A stretch of 64,000 nucleotides of DNA from Diospyros lotus. Its lineage: Eukaryota; Streptophyta; Magnoliopsida; Ericales; Ebenaceae. The stretch is from the NCBI RefSeq assembly GCF_014633365.1, contig NW_026267105.1:393950-457949 (forward strand), given 5' to 3'. The translations under genes were made by a program, and so were the position numbers. Under the pieces are notes generated by a model. It saw only the letters and a program-made list of their open reading frames with translations, was not told where the DNA came from and did not search any database. This document shows positions 10,925 through 21,524 of this stretch, one piece after another (position 1 is the first letter of the stretch; each line of letters starts with the position of its first letter).

Positions 10925-11860
10925 TTGCCTCATATCTATTTTCTAGAGCTGCCTTCCATCCAAAATATGGAGCGTCTAGCATCTTCAGTCACTTCCGGAT
11001 CTAAATCCGCAAGGTTTTCTTCGCCTTTTTCTTCCTCACTTGTCATTACTTCTGAAAAGCTGGTTGGAAATACCAATTACATGTCTTGGGCTGCCTCTGT
11101 TGAGTTATGGTTCATGGGTCAAGGAATGGAAGATCACTTAAATAAGAAAGTCGATGAAATTCCCGATGCTAAGAGAGCAACGTGGAAGAAGACCGATGCT
11201 CTTCTTTGTATTATGTTATGCCAGACCATTGATCCAAAACTTTATTTGATTTACTAGGCATACAAGACTTGTGTTCAGGTATGAAAAAATGCCAAATCTC
11301 TTTATACTAATGATATCCAACGTCTCTACTCTATTGTTTCCACTATTGTGCATTTGAAGCAATAGGATATAGATATGTCTGAATTTCTTGGCCGCCTAGA
11401 ATCTTTGAAGGAATAGTTCAACTCTCTGTTATCAGTTGGTAATACTGCAGAAGAACAGTTGCAGCAGCGAGATAAGTTCTTTATGGTTCTGGGATTGACT
11501 GCTATTCGGTTTGAACTTGCTCCAATCCGAGATCAAATATTATCCAATCCCATTGTTCCAACGCTAGAAGATGCCTTTGCTAGACTTCTTCAGGTTTCTT
11601 CTTTGTCTTCAATCATTGATGGTTCTCAGGTTAATTTCTCTATTTTGGCGTCACAAACTTTTAGTAGAGGAGAGCAAGGGAACAACCGAGGCGGTAACTC
11701 ACAACAAGGTAACCACCCTAAATGCAATTAGGCGGTAACTCACAACAAGGTAACCACCCTAAATGCAATTACTGTCATAATTGGGGCCATCTTCGAGAAC
11801 AGTGCCACAAACTGCATGGTCGACTGCCACGCACTACTAATGTGGCTTAGTCTATTGTTG
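10925..11860 (+). pseudogene. Copia C gag with CCHC knuckle
   Basis: Gag starts in the frame containing MERLASSVTSGSKSARFSSP (near 10968) and shows EKLVGNTNYMSWAASVELW. Four in-frame stops, at about 11256, 11279, 11364 and 11416, break the middle. From 11459 the family pattern continues (DKFFMVLGLTAIRFELAPIR). A 41 bp tandem duplication (11691-11771) shifts the frame and puts a stop just before the zinc knuckle. The knuckle itself, CNYCHNWGHLREQC, is intact in the shifted frame at about 11766-11807. Confidence 0.85.
11691..11771 (+). repeat. 41 bp tandem duplication in copia C gag
   Basis: The unit starting GCGGTAACTCACAACAAGG at 11691 is repeated at 11732 with no visible change. Since 41 is not a multiple of three, it shifts the frame. 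Confidence 0.95.
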
Positions 11861-12165
11861 CCAATTCCCCAACAGAATCTTCTGTGAATTATTCTTCTCC
11901 GTCTCTTGTTTTGACTGGAAGTGATTATGAGGACTATCTTCAATATCAGGCTTCTAAGCAAGCTGCATCGTTATCCACTGCTTCTGTGGTGCACATTGGT
12001 AATTCTATTATTTGTGTTACTCGTTCTACCACTCCTGGACTATGGGTTATGGATTCTGGTGCAACCGATCATCTCTTTGGTAACCAAAGTCTTTTTTCAT
12101 GGCTCTCTACTTCCTCCTGTTTGCCAACTGTTACTCTTGCTAATGGTTCCAAAACATCTGCTACA
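11861..12165 (+). pseudogene. Copia C protease region
   Basis: Open + strand piece with the copia protease motif LWVMDSGATDHLFGNQ at about 12041-12088, followed by VTLANGSKT. The element is cut at about 12165, where opposite-strand copia D sequence begins. Integrase, RT, RNase H and the 3' LTR are missing. Confidence 0.8.
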
Positions 12166-12193
12166 AGAGATAGGAGTATCCGAATAGTCCATG
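12166..12193. repeat. Filler-type copy at the copia C / copia D junction
   Basis: GCTACAAGAGATAGGAGTAT (12166-12185) plus CCGAATAG nearly repeats GCTACAAGAGATGGGATTAT plus CCGAATAG at about 12280-12307, inside the RT of copia D, in the same orientation. The duplicated segment sits exactly where two oppositely oriented elements meet. Confidence 0.7.
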
Positions 12194-12817
12194 GGGAATG
12201 TCCATATAGACCTCCTCTTCTAGATTCTCATTCAAGAACGCATTCTTAACATCTAGTTGATGGAGGGGCCAAACTAGATTTGCTACAAGAGATGGGATTA
12301 TCCGAATAGTGTTGAGTTTTGCAACTGGAGCAAAGGTCTCATAATCTATGCCATAGGCTTGAGCAAACCCCTTAGCTACCACCCAAGTCTTGTATCTCTC
12401 AATACTACCACCTACCTTTGTTTTTACCGTGAAGATCCATTTGCACCCGATCAAGTTCTTTCCATGAGGCAAATAAGTAATTTCCCAAGTACCATTCTTC
12501 ACCAGAGCATTAACTTTCTCATTAACTGCTTTCTTCCATTCTAGGATAGCCATGGCATCTTGGATTGAATTAGGAATGGAGATAGAATTGATATTGCTGG
12601 TGAATGCTTGCTAAGATGAAGATAAACCCTCATAACTCACATAGTTGCCAATAGGGTACAATGGCCTACTTTTGCATTCTCTCACCCCTTTCCTGAGTGT
12701 AATGGGTAGGTTCTCATTGGAATTATCATGATCACTTAAACTAGTACTTGCAGAATTTTCCTCCATAGTCCGTAAATCAGATGTAGGGATTTTTACCTCA
12801 AGTTCAGATGCCGACAA
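12194..12817 (-). pseudogene. Copia D reverse transcriptase, N-terminal part
   Basis: Minus-strand frame from 12553 with the copia RT opening ([75 protein letters not shown]). The upstream linker at 12817-12611 includes PLYPIGNYVSYEGLSSS, the usual lead-in to RT. The frame then departs into the duplicated junction segment. The catalytic YVDD box is lost. Confidence 0.88.
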
Positions 12818-12831
12818 TAATGTTGAATCTG

Positions 12832-13960
12832 CTAGAGTCTTTTTGATTCCTTTGGTTTTCCCTTTTTTCTGTGATAGACACTTAACTTGAGACTAAAAGA
12901 ATCAGTTGGTTTTGATTCAAGTTCAATTTGGACACTTGGAGAAGGTGCAATTTCAGGTGGTGTACAACCTATGCTATCCAAGAAAAACTGATATTTTTGT
13001 TGACTCTGACTAGAACTCTCCCCCTGAATATTAGTTTTGGGATAATAGGGTTTTGTTTCAAAAAATGTGGCATCCATGGTGTGATAAAACCTTTTGTTGT
13101 CAGGACAGAAGCATTTGTAACCCTTTTGGTTGGGAGAGTACCCTACAAAGATACATTTGTAGGATTGAGAGTCAAGTTTGGTTTGATATTGTTGATGGAT
13201 ATGAACTAACACAATACACTCAAATATCTTTGGAGGAAGAGAGGAAATCAGTCAACTTTGAGGGAAGTGTTGTAAGAATACTTGATGTGGAGTGGAGAAA
13301 TCTAAACTTTAGATGGAAGCCGATTGATTAGGTATGTTGCTGTAAGAATAGCCTCACCCCAAAAACGTTTTCAACATTAGATGAAAACAACAGAGACTTG
13401 GCAATGTCCAAAAGGTTCCTATTCTCTCTCAGGAACTTTGGTGTATGATTCCCTTAGTTGATAGGTATGAGCCAAGACTAGAATTAAAGAACTCTCTTCC
13501 ATTGTCAATTCTAAGTATTTTAATGGAAGTTTGAAATTGATTTTTGATCATTGTTTTGAAATTCTTAAATATTTGAGGAACTTCTAATTTATTTTTCATG
13601 AGAAAAATCCATGTAAGTCGTGTGTGATCATTTATAAAAGAGATGAACCACCGAGCTCCTGTGATATTTGGAACTTGAGATGGACCCCAAACATCACTGT
13701 GGATTATAGAAAAAGGTTTTGATGATTTGTATGGCTAAATTGGGTATGAACTGCAAGAGTGTTTTGCAAATTGACAAAATTCACGTTGAAAAGAAATAGC
13801 ATTTTTATTTCTGAATAAGCTTGGGAAAAGTTTGGATAACTACATAAAACTTGGGTGGCCTAACCTGTAATGCCACATCATGACCAACCTCTCACCCTCA
13901 TTTTTCAACTCACTAACAGACATACAAGAATTAGTTTGACAAGAAATAGGTTCACTCACT
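12832..13960 (-). pseudogene. Copia D integrase
   Basis: The C-terminal open piece, 13212-12832, begins MLVHIHQQYQTKLDSQSYK and contains CIFVGYSPNQKGYKCF, the conserved post-integrase motif. Upstream to about 13960 the integrase core is readable on the minus strand only in pieces, with many stops. Confidence 0.8.
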
Positions 13961-13971
13961 CCTAGATTAGA

Positions 13972-14523
13972 CTACCTCACAGAATCTGGTTGAACCTTAA
14001 GATGATAGAGCCCAGCATGACTCCTAGTACTGCCAATCATCCTCCTCGAAGTCAAATCCTGAAATTCACAGACATGAGGAGAAAAATTAGCTATACGGTT
14101 CAGTTCTTGGGTGATTTTATTTATAGAGAGCAGGTTGCAATCTAGATTAGGAACATATAATACAAATTTGAGTGTTATGTTCTTGGATACCACAATCGAA
14201 CTAGTCCCTTCAACTTTTGCCAAAGAACCATCTGCAAATCTAACTGTGAGAGCTTCATTACAAGGAGAACATGTGTTGAAAACTCGCTTATCTCCTATCA
14301 TGTGATTAGAAGCACCGAAGTCAACAATCCAGGGCTTATAGTGCTCTTGTTTCACAATTAAAGCCTTAAGAAAATTACCTTTTTGAGCTATGGAACCTGA
14401 TCCAACAACTGGAAGGTTTTGTTGTGCTTGTAGCAGCCTTCTCAGTCCATCAAGTTCCTCTTTGCTAAAGTTTGCAAGTTGCTCTAAATTGCCAACCATG
14501 TTGCCTCGACTTTCCTTTTGCAC
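13972..14523 (-). pseudogene. Copia D protease and GAG-pre-integrase start
   Basis: 183-codon open minus-strand piece. Around residue 65 is the protease motif [14 protein letters not shown], in which the usual DSGA is DFGA. ADGSLAKVEG and VLYVPNLDCNLLSINKIT follow, ending in the pre-integrase motif MIGSTRSHAGLYHLK. Upstream of 14523 the nucleocapsid knuckle is readable only in degraded form. Confidence 0.85.
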
Positions 14524-15408
14524 TGTTGTCTTTGGCTTCCAATCAGTAGGTTTTCCATAGAGTTGCCAGCAAATTTCTTTTGTATGACCAAGGTGGCAGT
14601 AATGTTCACACCATGGCCTTCCCCCTTTTCATGGCTGCTACTGGTTTCAGACAACCAAGGCTAATGATTCACCACCAACAATTAATTTTTCTATCTCCAG
14701 CATCAATTGGCGTCTACTCTCTTCCCTTCGAACCTTAGAGAAAGCTTCTCGTAAGCTTGGCAGTGGTTTTGTGCTAAATATCCTTCTTCTTACCGCATCA
14801 AGACTTGAACTTAAGCCCAAGAAAAATTTGTAGACCCTCTTATTCTCTATAATCTTCTTGTAGAGTTTGAGATTAGTGATGGTTTCCTAGGAATATTTTT
14901 CAAAAGCATCCAGTTGCTTCCAATTTTAAAGGAGTTTGTTGTAATACTCGGTCACAGATAAATCACCTTGTCGGAGATCATGCAACAAGCCCTCAATTGT
15001 CACCAGTTCGAGGGTGTTGTCTTTGTGTGAATAAGTGCCTTTTGCAGCCTCCCAAACCTCTGCAGCAGTTTCATATAGGAGAAAATTTCCTCCTATGCAT
15101 GGCTCCATGGAATTTACTAGCCAGGACAGTACCTGGCTATTATCTCTCTTCCAAATCCGATAATCAACACCTTTTTCATCTGGTTTGATTATATTTCCGG
15201 TGAGATAATCTTTTTTTTCCTTGTTGTGGACGTGAAACATGAAGGATTGAGACCATTGGATGTGGTTTCGCCCATTTAATTTATAGATGGTGATGGGTGC
15301 AGATGAGTAGTTTGACAAGTCGCCCACATTGCTGTTGTACATAACAGCTTTGATATTTGAGGAGGAGGATTTTGGAGTTTCAATTAAGGATTCGTTGGTG
15401 TTTGTCAT
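14524..15408 (-). pseudogene. Copia D gag
   Basis: Starts at 15408 (MTNTNESLIETPKSSSSN) and contains YKLNGRNHIQWSQSFMFHV and GGNFLLYETAAEVWEAAKGT, the UBN2/gag arrangement. The open frame stops at 14926; the remainder toward 14524 is broken. The ATG is about 155 bases from the primer site, a normal leader length. Confidence 0.85.
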
Positions 15409-15562
15409 GTTAGCAATATGATGTTGCTGTCGAGAATGAAATAAAGGCTAGGATGGCTAATGAATACTGCTAGAATAAGCAGTGTAGAATGCTATCGGAA
15501 AAAGCAATAGATAAAAACCTGACCTAGGACAGTTGTGAGAAGAACAGGAGGCATCTAGGGTT

Positions 15563-15574
15563 GCTCCGATACCA
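15563..15574 (-). promoter_or_regulatory. Copia D primer-binding site
   Basis: The + strand GCTCCGATACCA gives TGGTATCGGAGC on the element strand, a one-base variant of the tRNA-iMet complement, directly beside the LTR. Confidence 0.85.
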
Positions 15575-15880
15575 TGAACAATTGGGAGAAAACTTGGTAT
15601 ATATTTCTCTTCCACATGATTACAATATATATAGGAGAATTAAATCAATCAAATCCCTATAACTAAGGAAAAAGAAGGAATCCTAATTACATCAATTACT
15701 AATTTATATCAATCAATCAATCTCAACAATTAAGATTGATTATAATCAATTTCATAGATTGTGCGATAATTGATAATCAATTCCATAGATTGAGGGATTG
15801 ATAATCAATCCCATAGATAATCCATCCCATTGATTGTAGCATTTATTATCCAACAAACTTTATAGCAAATAATTCCAACA
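15575..15880 (-). repeat. Copia D 5' LTR
   Basis: About 306 bp from TGAACAATTGGG to AATTCCAACA on the + strand. On the element strand it begins TGTTGGAATT and ends TTGTTCA. An alternative outer end at 15855 (TGTTGGATAATAA on the element strand) would make it 281 bp. The stretch 15700-15840 contains several near-copies of TCAATC and CATAGATTG. Confidence 0.8.
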
Positions 15881-16660
15881 GACCCTTACGGTGGTCGTCT
15901 TTACCATGGGGGCAAAAGTCTCAAGATAATCGATGCCATAAGACTAGGTATAGCTCTTGGCCACCAACCTGGCTTTATACTTTTCTAGAGTGCCATCAGC
16001 CTTATATTTTAAATTTAATATCCACCTACAACCCACCGGTTTAACCCCCTAGGGTCTAGTCACCAACTCCCATATATGATTTTTATTTAGGGCCCTCATC
16101 TCCTCCAACATAGCCACCTTCCAGTTCTGATCTTTCATAGCCTCCTCTACTGATTTTGGAATAACAATAGCATCCAAGGATGTTAGGAAGCTCTTATGGT
16201 TTGGGGAAAGACGATGATAGGATAGATAATTGGTCAATGGGTGTTTTGTACAGGTTCTAACCCTTTTCCGGACAGCAATGCAAAGGTCCAAATCAGATGG
16301 TTCAGGATCAGGTAGGACTGAAACAGATGGGATAGAACCTGGTTGTTGGCTGAATTCTGGTTGCTGGCCAAGTTTCATACCTTGGTCAGGTTCTGATGTT
16401 GATATAGGCTAAGGATCTTCAATGGGCTGTCTTCTTTTTAATACATAAGGAGAGCCCTTAAACTTAATGGGAGTGGGCTGCTGATGCATTGCTTGTTCAT
16501 TGCAGTGGACATGCTGAGGGGAGGAAGTTTGCTGGAGAGCGGAAGAAGGAACACAAGTGAAAGACTGATTAGTACCATCAGCTTCATTAGAGCTTAGTAT
16601 TGTGGGTCCTAGGCTTGGGAAGGAATTAAAGGCTTGATCATCATACCCTACAGTCTCCCC
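15881..16660 (-). pseudogene. Copia E RT start and pre-RT linker
   Basis: The minus-strand frame 16378-16049 shows the pre-RT linker (RVRTCTKHPLTNYLSYHRLS) and the RT opening (AMKDQNWKVAMLEEMRALNK, then NHIWELVTRP). Toward 15886 further RT motifs are readable with stops. The linker continues right to about 16660. Confidence 0.85.
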
Positions 16661-17700
16661 CTAAAGATTAACTCGAGTAGGACTAAAAAATGATGATTCC
16701 ACAAAGGTGACATCTTTGGAGACAGAATTTCAGAGAGGTAGCGTTGTAACATTTATAGCCCTTGTGGGTAAGAGAATATCCAAGAAAGACACACCTAAGA
16801 CCTCTAGGATCAAGTTTGTCCTCATTGGTTTTAGGAATGTGAACAAAACACACACACCCAAACACTCTAAGGGGAAGAGGAGAATGCAAACTTAGATATG
16901 GGAAAAATGATGCCAAACAGTGAAAGGGACTTTGGTTGTTTAGGATCTTAGATGGAACCTAGTTAATAACATAAGTTGCTGTTAGGATAGTTTCCCCCAA
17001 AAAAAATTTAGGAACATAGTGATGATGAAGAAGAGATCTTATCATGTTGAGGAGATGTCTCATCTTTCGTTTAGCTACTCCATTTTGTTGTGGAGTATCT
17101 ATGCAAGAAGATTCATGAACTATCCCCTCTTGTTGGAAAAACTGATACAAGTGATTGTTGAAATAATCCTTTGCATTATCAGTGCAAAATTTTTTAATGG
17201 GAGTACCAAATTAAGTGGAAATCATTTTCCAAAAAGAGGGTAAAACGGTCTCAATGGCAGCTTTGTCTTTTAACAAAAAATTCCAACACATCCGTGTATA
17301 GTCATCTATAAAAGAAATAAACCATCGTGCCCCAGAACAATTGGGTATTTGGGATGGTCCCCAAGAATCATAATGAATTAAATAAAATCGCTTAGATGAC
17401 AGTTTATTACTTATTGGATAAGACACCCGATGGTGTTTAGCAATGGCACACACATCACATTGAAAACTACTAGGGTCTAGAGTCTTAAACAAGGTGGGAA
17501 ACATACTTTTTAAGAGAACAAACGGAGGATGACCTAGCCTAAAATGATGAAGCCAAACATTGGACAAATCTGAGATTGACTGTGATGAACAAGCAATTCT
17601 TAGTTGACTCCCTCTAGGGAAATAACTCTCCCTTTGTAAGACATAGAGTCTATTTTGTTCCTTAGCCACACCAATTATCTTCCCCATGTCCTTAGCCTAA
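16661..17700 (-). pseudogene. Copia E integrase
   Basis: Three open minus-strand pieces. 17687-17211 carries GAG-pre-integrase (LSNVWLHHFRLGHPPFVLLK, CDVCAIAKHHRVSYP) and the core start (HYDSWGPSQIP, FISFIDDYTRMCWNF). 17150-16959 carries ESSCIDTPQQNGVAKRKMRH. 16916-16683 carries LRVFGCVCFVHIPK and CVFLGYSLTHKGYKCY. Frame breaks separate them. In the middle piece the expected E of the ...GVAERKN type motif is K. Confidence 0.88.
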
Positions 17701-17976
17701 AATTTATACATATGTGGAGAGAAATTAGCATGGCAATTCAGTTCTTTAGTAAGATGATGAATAGAGATAAGATTGGTAGGCAAATTAGATACTTGAAGTA
17801 CCTGTTTGATGGATAACTTAGGACCAAGATTGACTTTGCCTTATCCTTGGATAGGAACTGAGGTTCCATTGGCTATAGTTATCTATTTGGTGGTTTCAAG
17901 AGGCTCATATGTCTCAAAAACATTTAAGTTAGGGGTCATGTGATCAGTAGCTCCTGAATCTAGGATCCACATGTTA
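17701..17976 (-). pseudogene. Copia E protease remnant
   Basis: Minus-strand reading gives degraded protease and pre-integrase sequence with stops (e.g. at 17698). At the right end the strand reads [12 protein letters not shown], just before the LINE insertion point at 17977. Confidence 0.65.
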
Positions 17977-18520
17977 TTTTTTTTTTATCGAATCGGTAAA
18001 TATGTATAAATCAAATGTACAAACAATCACTGGGCATACCCAGGAACCATGGATAACATCCAAAAACTATAGGCCTATAGCTAGGCTATCAAAAAGGACC
18101 AAAACATGAGGATACATAGAAAACATTACTTTGTATACAAAGGTTTTAATCCTATGAATGAACCCCTCCACTAAAGGCTGAACATTATAAAAAATAAGGC
18201 AATTACTTGCTGCCCATATTTGATAGACCGAACAAGCAAGGGCGATTTTCTTAGCATTGCATATCCAAAAGGATCCTCTGGCATCTTTCTTCAGCCATTT
18301 GAGGGCACTAGGGATCGAAGTCATGGCTCTGGAAATGCCAAACCACATTCTTATATGCTCCCAGACTGCCGAACTGACCGGGCAACGAAAAAATAGATGG
18401 CTGATAGATTCCTCAGCCTCATTACACAAGGGGCAGGTGTGGTCAATGTCCAAAAATAAGAGCTTGTCATGAGTTAGGATTAAGGTGTTTACCTTGTTGT
18501 GCAAGAGAGCAAACTCCATC
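17977..18520 (-). mobile_element. 5'-truncated L1-type LINE, 3' end only
   Basis: The minus-strand frame 18519-18067 (150 codons) matches the last ~150 residues of the full LINE at 48146-51541. It has the zf-RVT part (CPLCNEAEESISHLFFRCP) and [19 protein letters not shown], then YPHVLVLFDSL at the end. The 3' tail ends in a poly(A) tract (T run 17977-17986 on +). It carries the same hairpin (CTGGG TATG CCCAG on the element strand, 18030-18043) as the full copy. This is a typical target-primed, 5'-truncated insertion. No clear target duplication was found. Confidence 0.92.
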
Positions 18521-19639
18521 TTGAATGGTCCGTAGAAAATGTTTCAACTTGTTAATCTCCTCCGCATTCAATTGATTCAGATCTAGTCCCTCGGAATCAG
18601 CTTTATTAGAGGACCCAGCTTACTCTTGCTCCTTGCTTGAGAGATAAACCTAGTGCTTTAGATTCCTAAATCCCCCTATCTTGCTTAAGACTGCTTCCTT
18701 TCCATGGAGTTTGAAGCAAGTCTCCCTAGTATATCTAGGTTTCTTGCAATAGCTACACCATTGCCCTTCTCGACTAGAATTTTTTGTTTTGCCCTTCGAT
18801 TTCCTTGCCTTGAACCTTACTCCTCCTTTGTGACTGGTTATCATGGCAAAGCCTTTAGAAGGATTCTCATTAAGTGTGGCACCCTTCCAGTTTTCTTCAC
18901 TTCTAACAATAGCAAACACTTCATTAAGTGTAGGAAGTTTATCCCTACCAAGCACCTGAATCCTCACTTGATCAAATTCGGAATTGAGGCCTACTAGGAA
19001 TTCTACAATCCTATCCCTCTCAAAAATCCTATTGAGGGTGGCAGTATCCTCACTGCACATCATTTTGATGTTCTGATAGTGATCAAGCTCCAATCATAAG
19101 CCCTTCATCTTATTATAGTATTATGTTACAGTTAATGGTCCTTGCCTAGTACCACTAATTTTGGTCTTGATCTCAAAGATGATTAAGGCATCTTGGACCT
19201 TAGAGTAGGTTTGATTCACTGTATCCCAAATCTCCTTTGCTGAACTTAAGAACATAAAATTCTTACTAACCTCAGGTTGCATTGCACTCCATAGCCAAGA
19301 CATAATTAGGGAGTCTTCAACATCCCATGCTGTGAAAGAGGGATTTGTGTTGCTCAGAGGAGGAGCAGTCAAGTGGTTGATCTTCCCTTTGCCTTTGAGG
19401 AAGGTCTTTACGAGTTGAGCCCACCGCAGATAATTCCTACTGTCTAACCGGTAGGAATGGTGCATACCCAGCAAATCTCCGACTCCGGTTGGCAATTCAA
19501 TCGAAGTTAACTCTCTGGTTGTTAGGGTGTGAGCAACTTGAGATAGTTTGGACATCTCTACTAGAATAATTAGTAGATCAAAGACAGAGGCAATGAAGGC
19601 TTCAGGAGGAATAGAAAGGAAACTGTGCAATGAAGGCAC
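18521..19639 (-). pseudogene. Copia E gag
   Basis: Two minus-strand pieces. 19639-19121 has HSYRLDSRNYLRWAQLVKTF, DVEDSLIMSWLWSAMQPEVS and SSAKEIWDTVNQTYS. 19093-18650 has FLVGLNSEFDQVRIQVLGRD and a knuckle CSYCKKPRYTRETC, in which the zinc-binding His is Tyr. A stop or frame break lies between them (19094-19120). Confidence 0.88.
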
Positions 19640-19676
19640 ACTTAGAATTTTTAGGCAAGCTTGACTGGTATCTTAG

Positions 19677-19688
19677 GCTCTGATACCA
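19677..19688 (-). promoter_or_regulatory. Copia E primer-binding site
   Basis: The + strand GCTCTGATACCA, i.e. TGGTATCAGAGC on the element strand, is directly adjacent to the LTR. Confidence 0.92.
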
Positions 19689-19971
19689 TGTAGAAGAACT
19701 GAGAATCATAAGTTCATTCTCCAATAATCTTTGAATATACACGGGAGATCCACTTATAGAAGAGATGGGAAACTACATTAGGGAACCTAAACCTACCTTC
19801 TACAAGAATTACAACATAGGAAAGAAAAACATATTTACAATCTTAGGAAAGTTTCCTAAGTCTAGAATGGGAAAGATCATTTCCCATTCCGGATTAGGAA
19901 GCTACTAAAATCTGCATATCTCCATATTATCTCCATACGCATATCTCCATATCTTATGCAGATCACACACA
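19689..19971 (-). repeat. Copia E 5' LTR
   Basis: About 283 bp from TGTAGAAGAACTG to GATCACACACA on the + strand. It contains AGGAAAGTTTCCTAAG, a short inverted motif also found in the copia K LTRs. Sequence beyond 19971 is gypsy RT. Confidence 0.75.
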
Positions 19972-21177
19972 TCCTCGGTCACCAACACCAATACCTATTA
20001 TAGAGGACCTCCTTGATGAATTAAAGGGAGCAACAATTTTTACCAAACTTGATCTAAGGGCAAGGTACCATCAAGTAAGAATAAGACCTAAAGACATTCC
20101 TAAAATCGCATTTCGAATCCACCAAGGCCTCTATGAGTTTAAAGTCATGCCCTTCGGTCTAACCAACGCTCCCGCCACTTTTCAAGCCCTTATGAGCCAT
20201 GTCTTCAGTCCATATTTGAGAGTTTTCATACTTGTGTTATTTGATGATATCCTTGCGTGTAGTAAAACTTTTGCCCAACACCTTGACCACCTTAGGGCTA
20301 CATTTGAAGTCCTTAGATTCAATCAATTATATGTTAAGAAGTCTAAATGCACCTTTGCCAAGGACCATGTGGACTATTTGGGACATATCATTTCGAGTGA
20401 AGGCGTTAGTACAAACCCGAAGAAGATTGCAGCTATGGTTGAATAGCCTAGACTAACTTCAATCAAGTCATTACGTGGGTTTTTGGGACTTACTGGTTAC
20501 TATAGGCGATTTATTTAGCATTATGGGCTTATAAGCAAACCCTTAATTGAGCTACTTAAGAAAAATGGGGTTTCGATGGAATTTCCAAGTAGAAGCAACC
20601 TTTCTTGAATTAAAAAGGGTTATGACACAGGCCCCTGTCTTGGCTTTGCTGGATTTCACAAAGCCCTTTATTCTTGAAACTAATGCTAGTGACAAGGGAG
20701 TGGGGACGGTTTTGATTCAAGAAGGAAAATCATTAGCTTTCATTAGTCAGGCCTTCACACCAAAACATTTGGGAGTCTGGGACTTAGTGTCTATGATAAA
20801 TAATTAATAACAGTTTTGGGAGCTGTGGAGAAATGGCGTCATTATTTGGAAGGCAATCAGTTCATAATTCAAACTGATCATGAGAGACTTAAATTTCTCC
20901 TTCAACGACGACTTCATACACAGTTGCAGCAAAAAAGGATGTCAATGTTTGTTAGGCCTTGACTATATCATTCAATACCTCCGATGTAAAGAAAATTTGG
21001 TCATTTATGCATTGTCAAAAAGTTTTGAGGGTGGTCCTTGTGCTGTCATTATTTTAATAGTTGTAGACTGACTGTAAGAAGGGACTGCTAGTTATGAGCC
21101 TACTACTTGGGCACAAGATCTCTTAACTCAGTTGTCCATCAATCCAAATAGCAAGCTAAGTTATCCTCTAAGAAATG
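19972..21177 (+). pseudogene. Gypsy F reverse transcriptase and RNase H
   Basis: + strand Ty3/gypsy pol that starts in mid-RT (IIEDLLDELKGATIFTKLDL) because copia E interrupts it. Motifs are [20 protein letters not shown], the catalytic LFDDILA (near 20238), CTFAKDHVDYLGHIIS and GFLGLTGYYRRFI. RNase H follows (FILETNASDKGVGTVLIQEG, QTDHERLKFLL). Stops occur at about 20446 and 20518, with frame shifts near 20570, 20800 and 20930. It is interrupted by a TRIM at 21178. It resembles G1 in motif wording and may be the same lineage. Confidence 0.9.
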
Positions 21178-21524
21178 TGTGAGAATCCCACATCGTCTCA
21201 GCAAAGGAGACCTAGGCTATATATAAGGAGGAGGATCTCTCTACCTGTTAAGTTGGCTTTTCAAGTTGGAGTTCTACCTCTAACTTTTCACGTGGTATCA
21301 GAGCCAACCCTTGGCTAGGGACTACCCTTGGTCGTGGTCGTGGATCAGTATCCTGCCTAATCACCTGGGCATGTATCAGTTACTAGAGAAGTTTTGACGT
21401 GGGGAAGAGTGTGAGAATCTCACATCGCCTCAGCAAGGGAGACCTGGGCTATATATAAGAAGGAGGATCCCTCCACCTGTTAAGCTGACTTTTTAGGTTG
21501 GAGTTCTACCTCTAACTTCTCACA
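21178..21524 (+). mobile_element. TRIM copy 1 (terminal-repeat retrotransposon in miniature)
   Basis: 347 bp element with no coding capacity. Terminal direct repeats lie at 21178-21292 and 21410-21524 (115 bp each, starting TGTGAGAATC and ending in TCAC(A)). A primer-binding site TGGTATCAGAGCC starts at 21293 and a polypurine tract GGGGAAGAG lies at 21401-21409. The LTR has ATATATAAGGAGGAGG as a promoter-like box. The flanks are AAATG and AAATA, a near-match 5 bp target duplication. A related copy is at 39382-39701. Being non-autonomous, it must have used another element's enzymes. Confidence 0.9.

Larger units (their letters stand above)
12194..15880 (-). mobile_element. Copia D, 5'-LTR-bearing, truncated in RT
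   Basis: Minus-strand Ty1/copia element: LTR at 15575-15880, primer site at 15563-15574, gag, protease, integrase and the start of RT. It ends in RT at about 12194; the rest of RT, RNase H and the 3' LTR are absent. The right border abuts the RT of copia E, so D inserted into E and the left parts of both were later lost. Confidence 0.85.
15881..19971 (-). mobile_element. Copia E, 5'-LTR-bearing, truncated in RT
   Basis: Minus-strand Ty1/copia element with LTR 19689-19971, primer site 19677-19688, gag, protease, integrase and the N-terminal part of RT. It is cut at 15881 by the copia D insertion. A 5'-truncated LINE is inserted in its protease/gag region (17977-18520). On the right it abuts gypsy F, into which it inserted. 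Confidence 0.85.
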
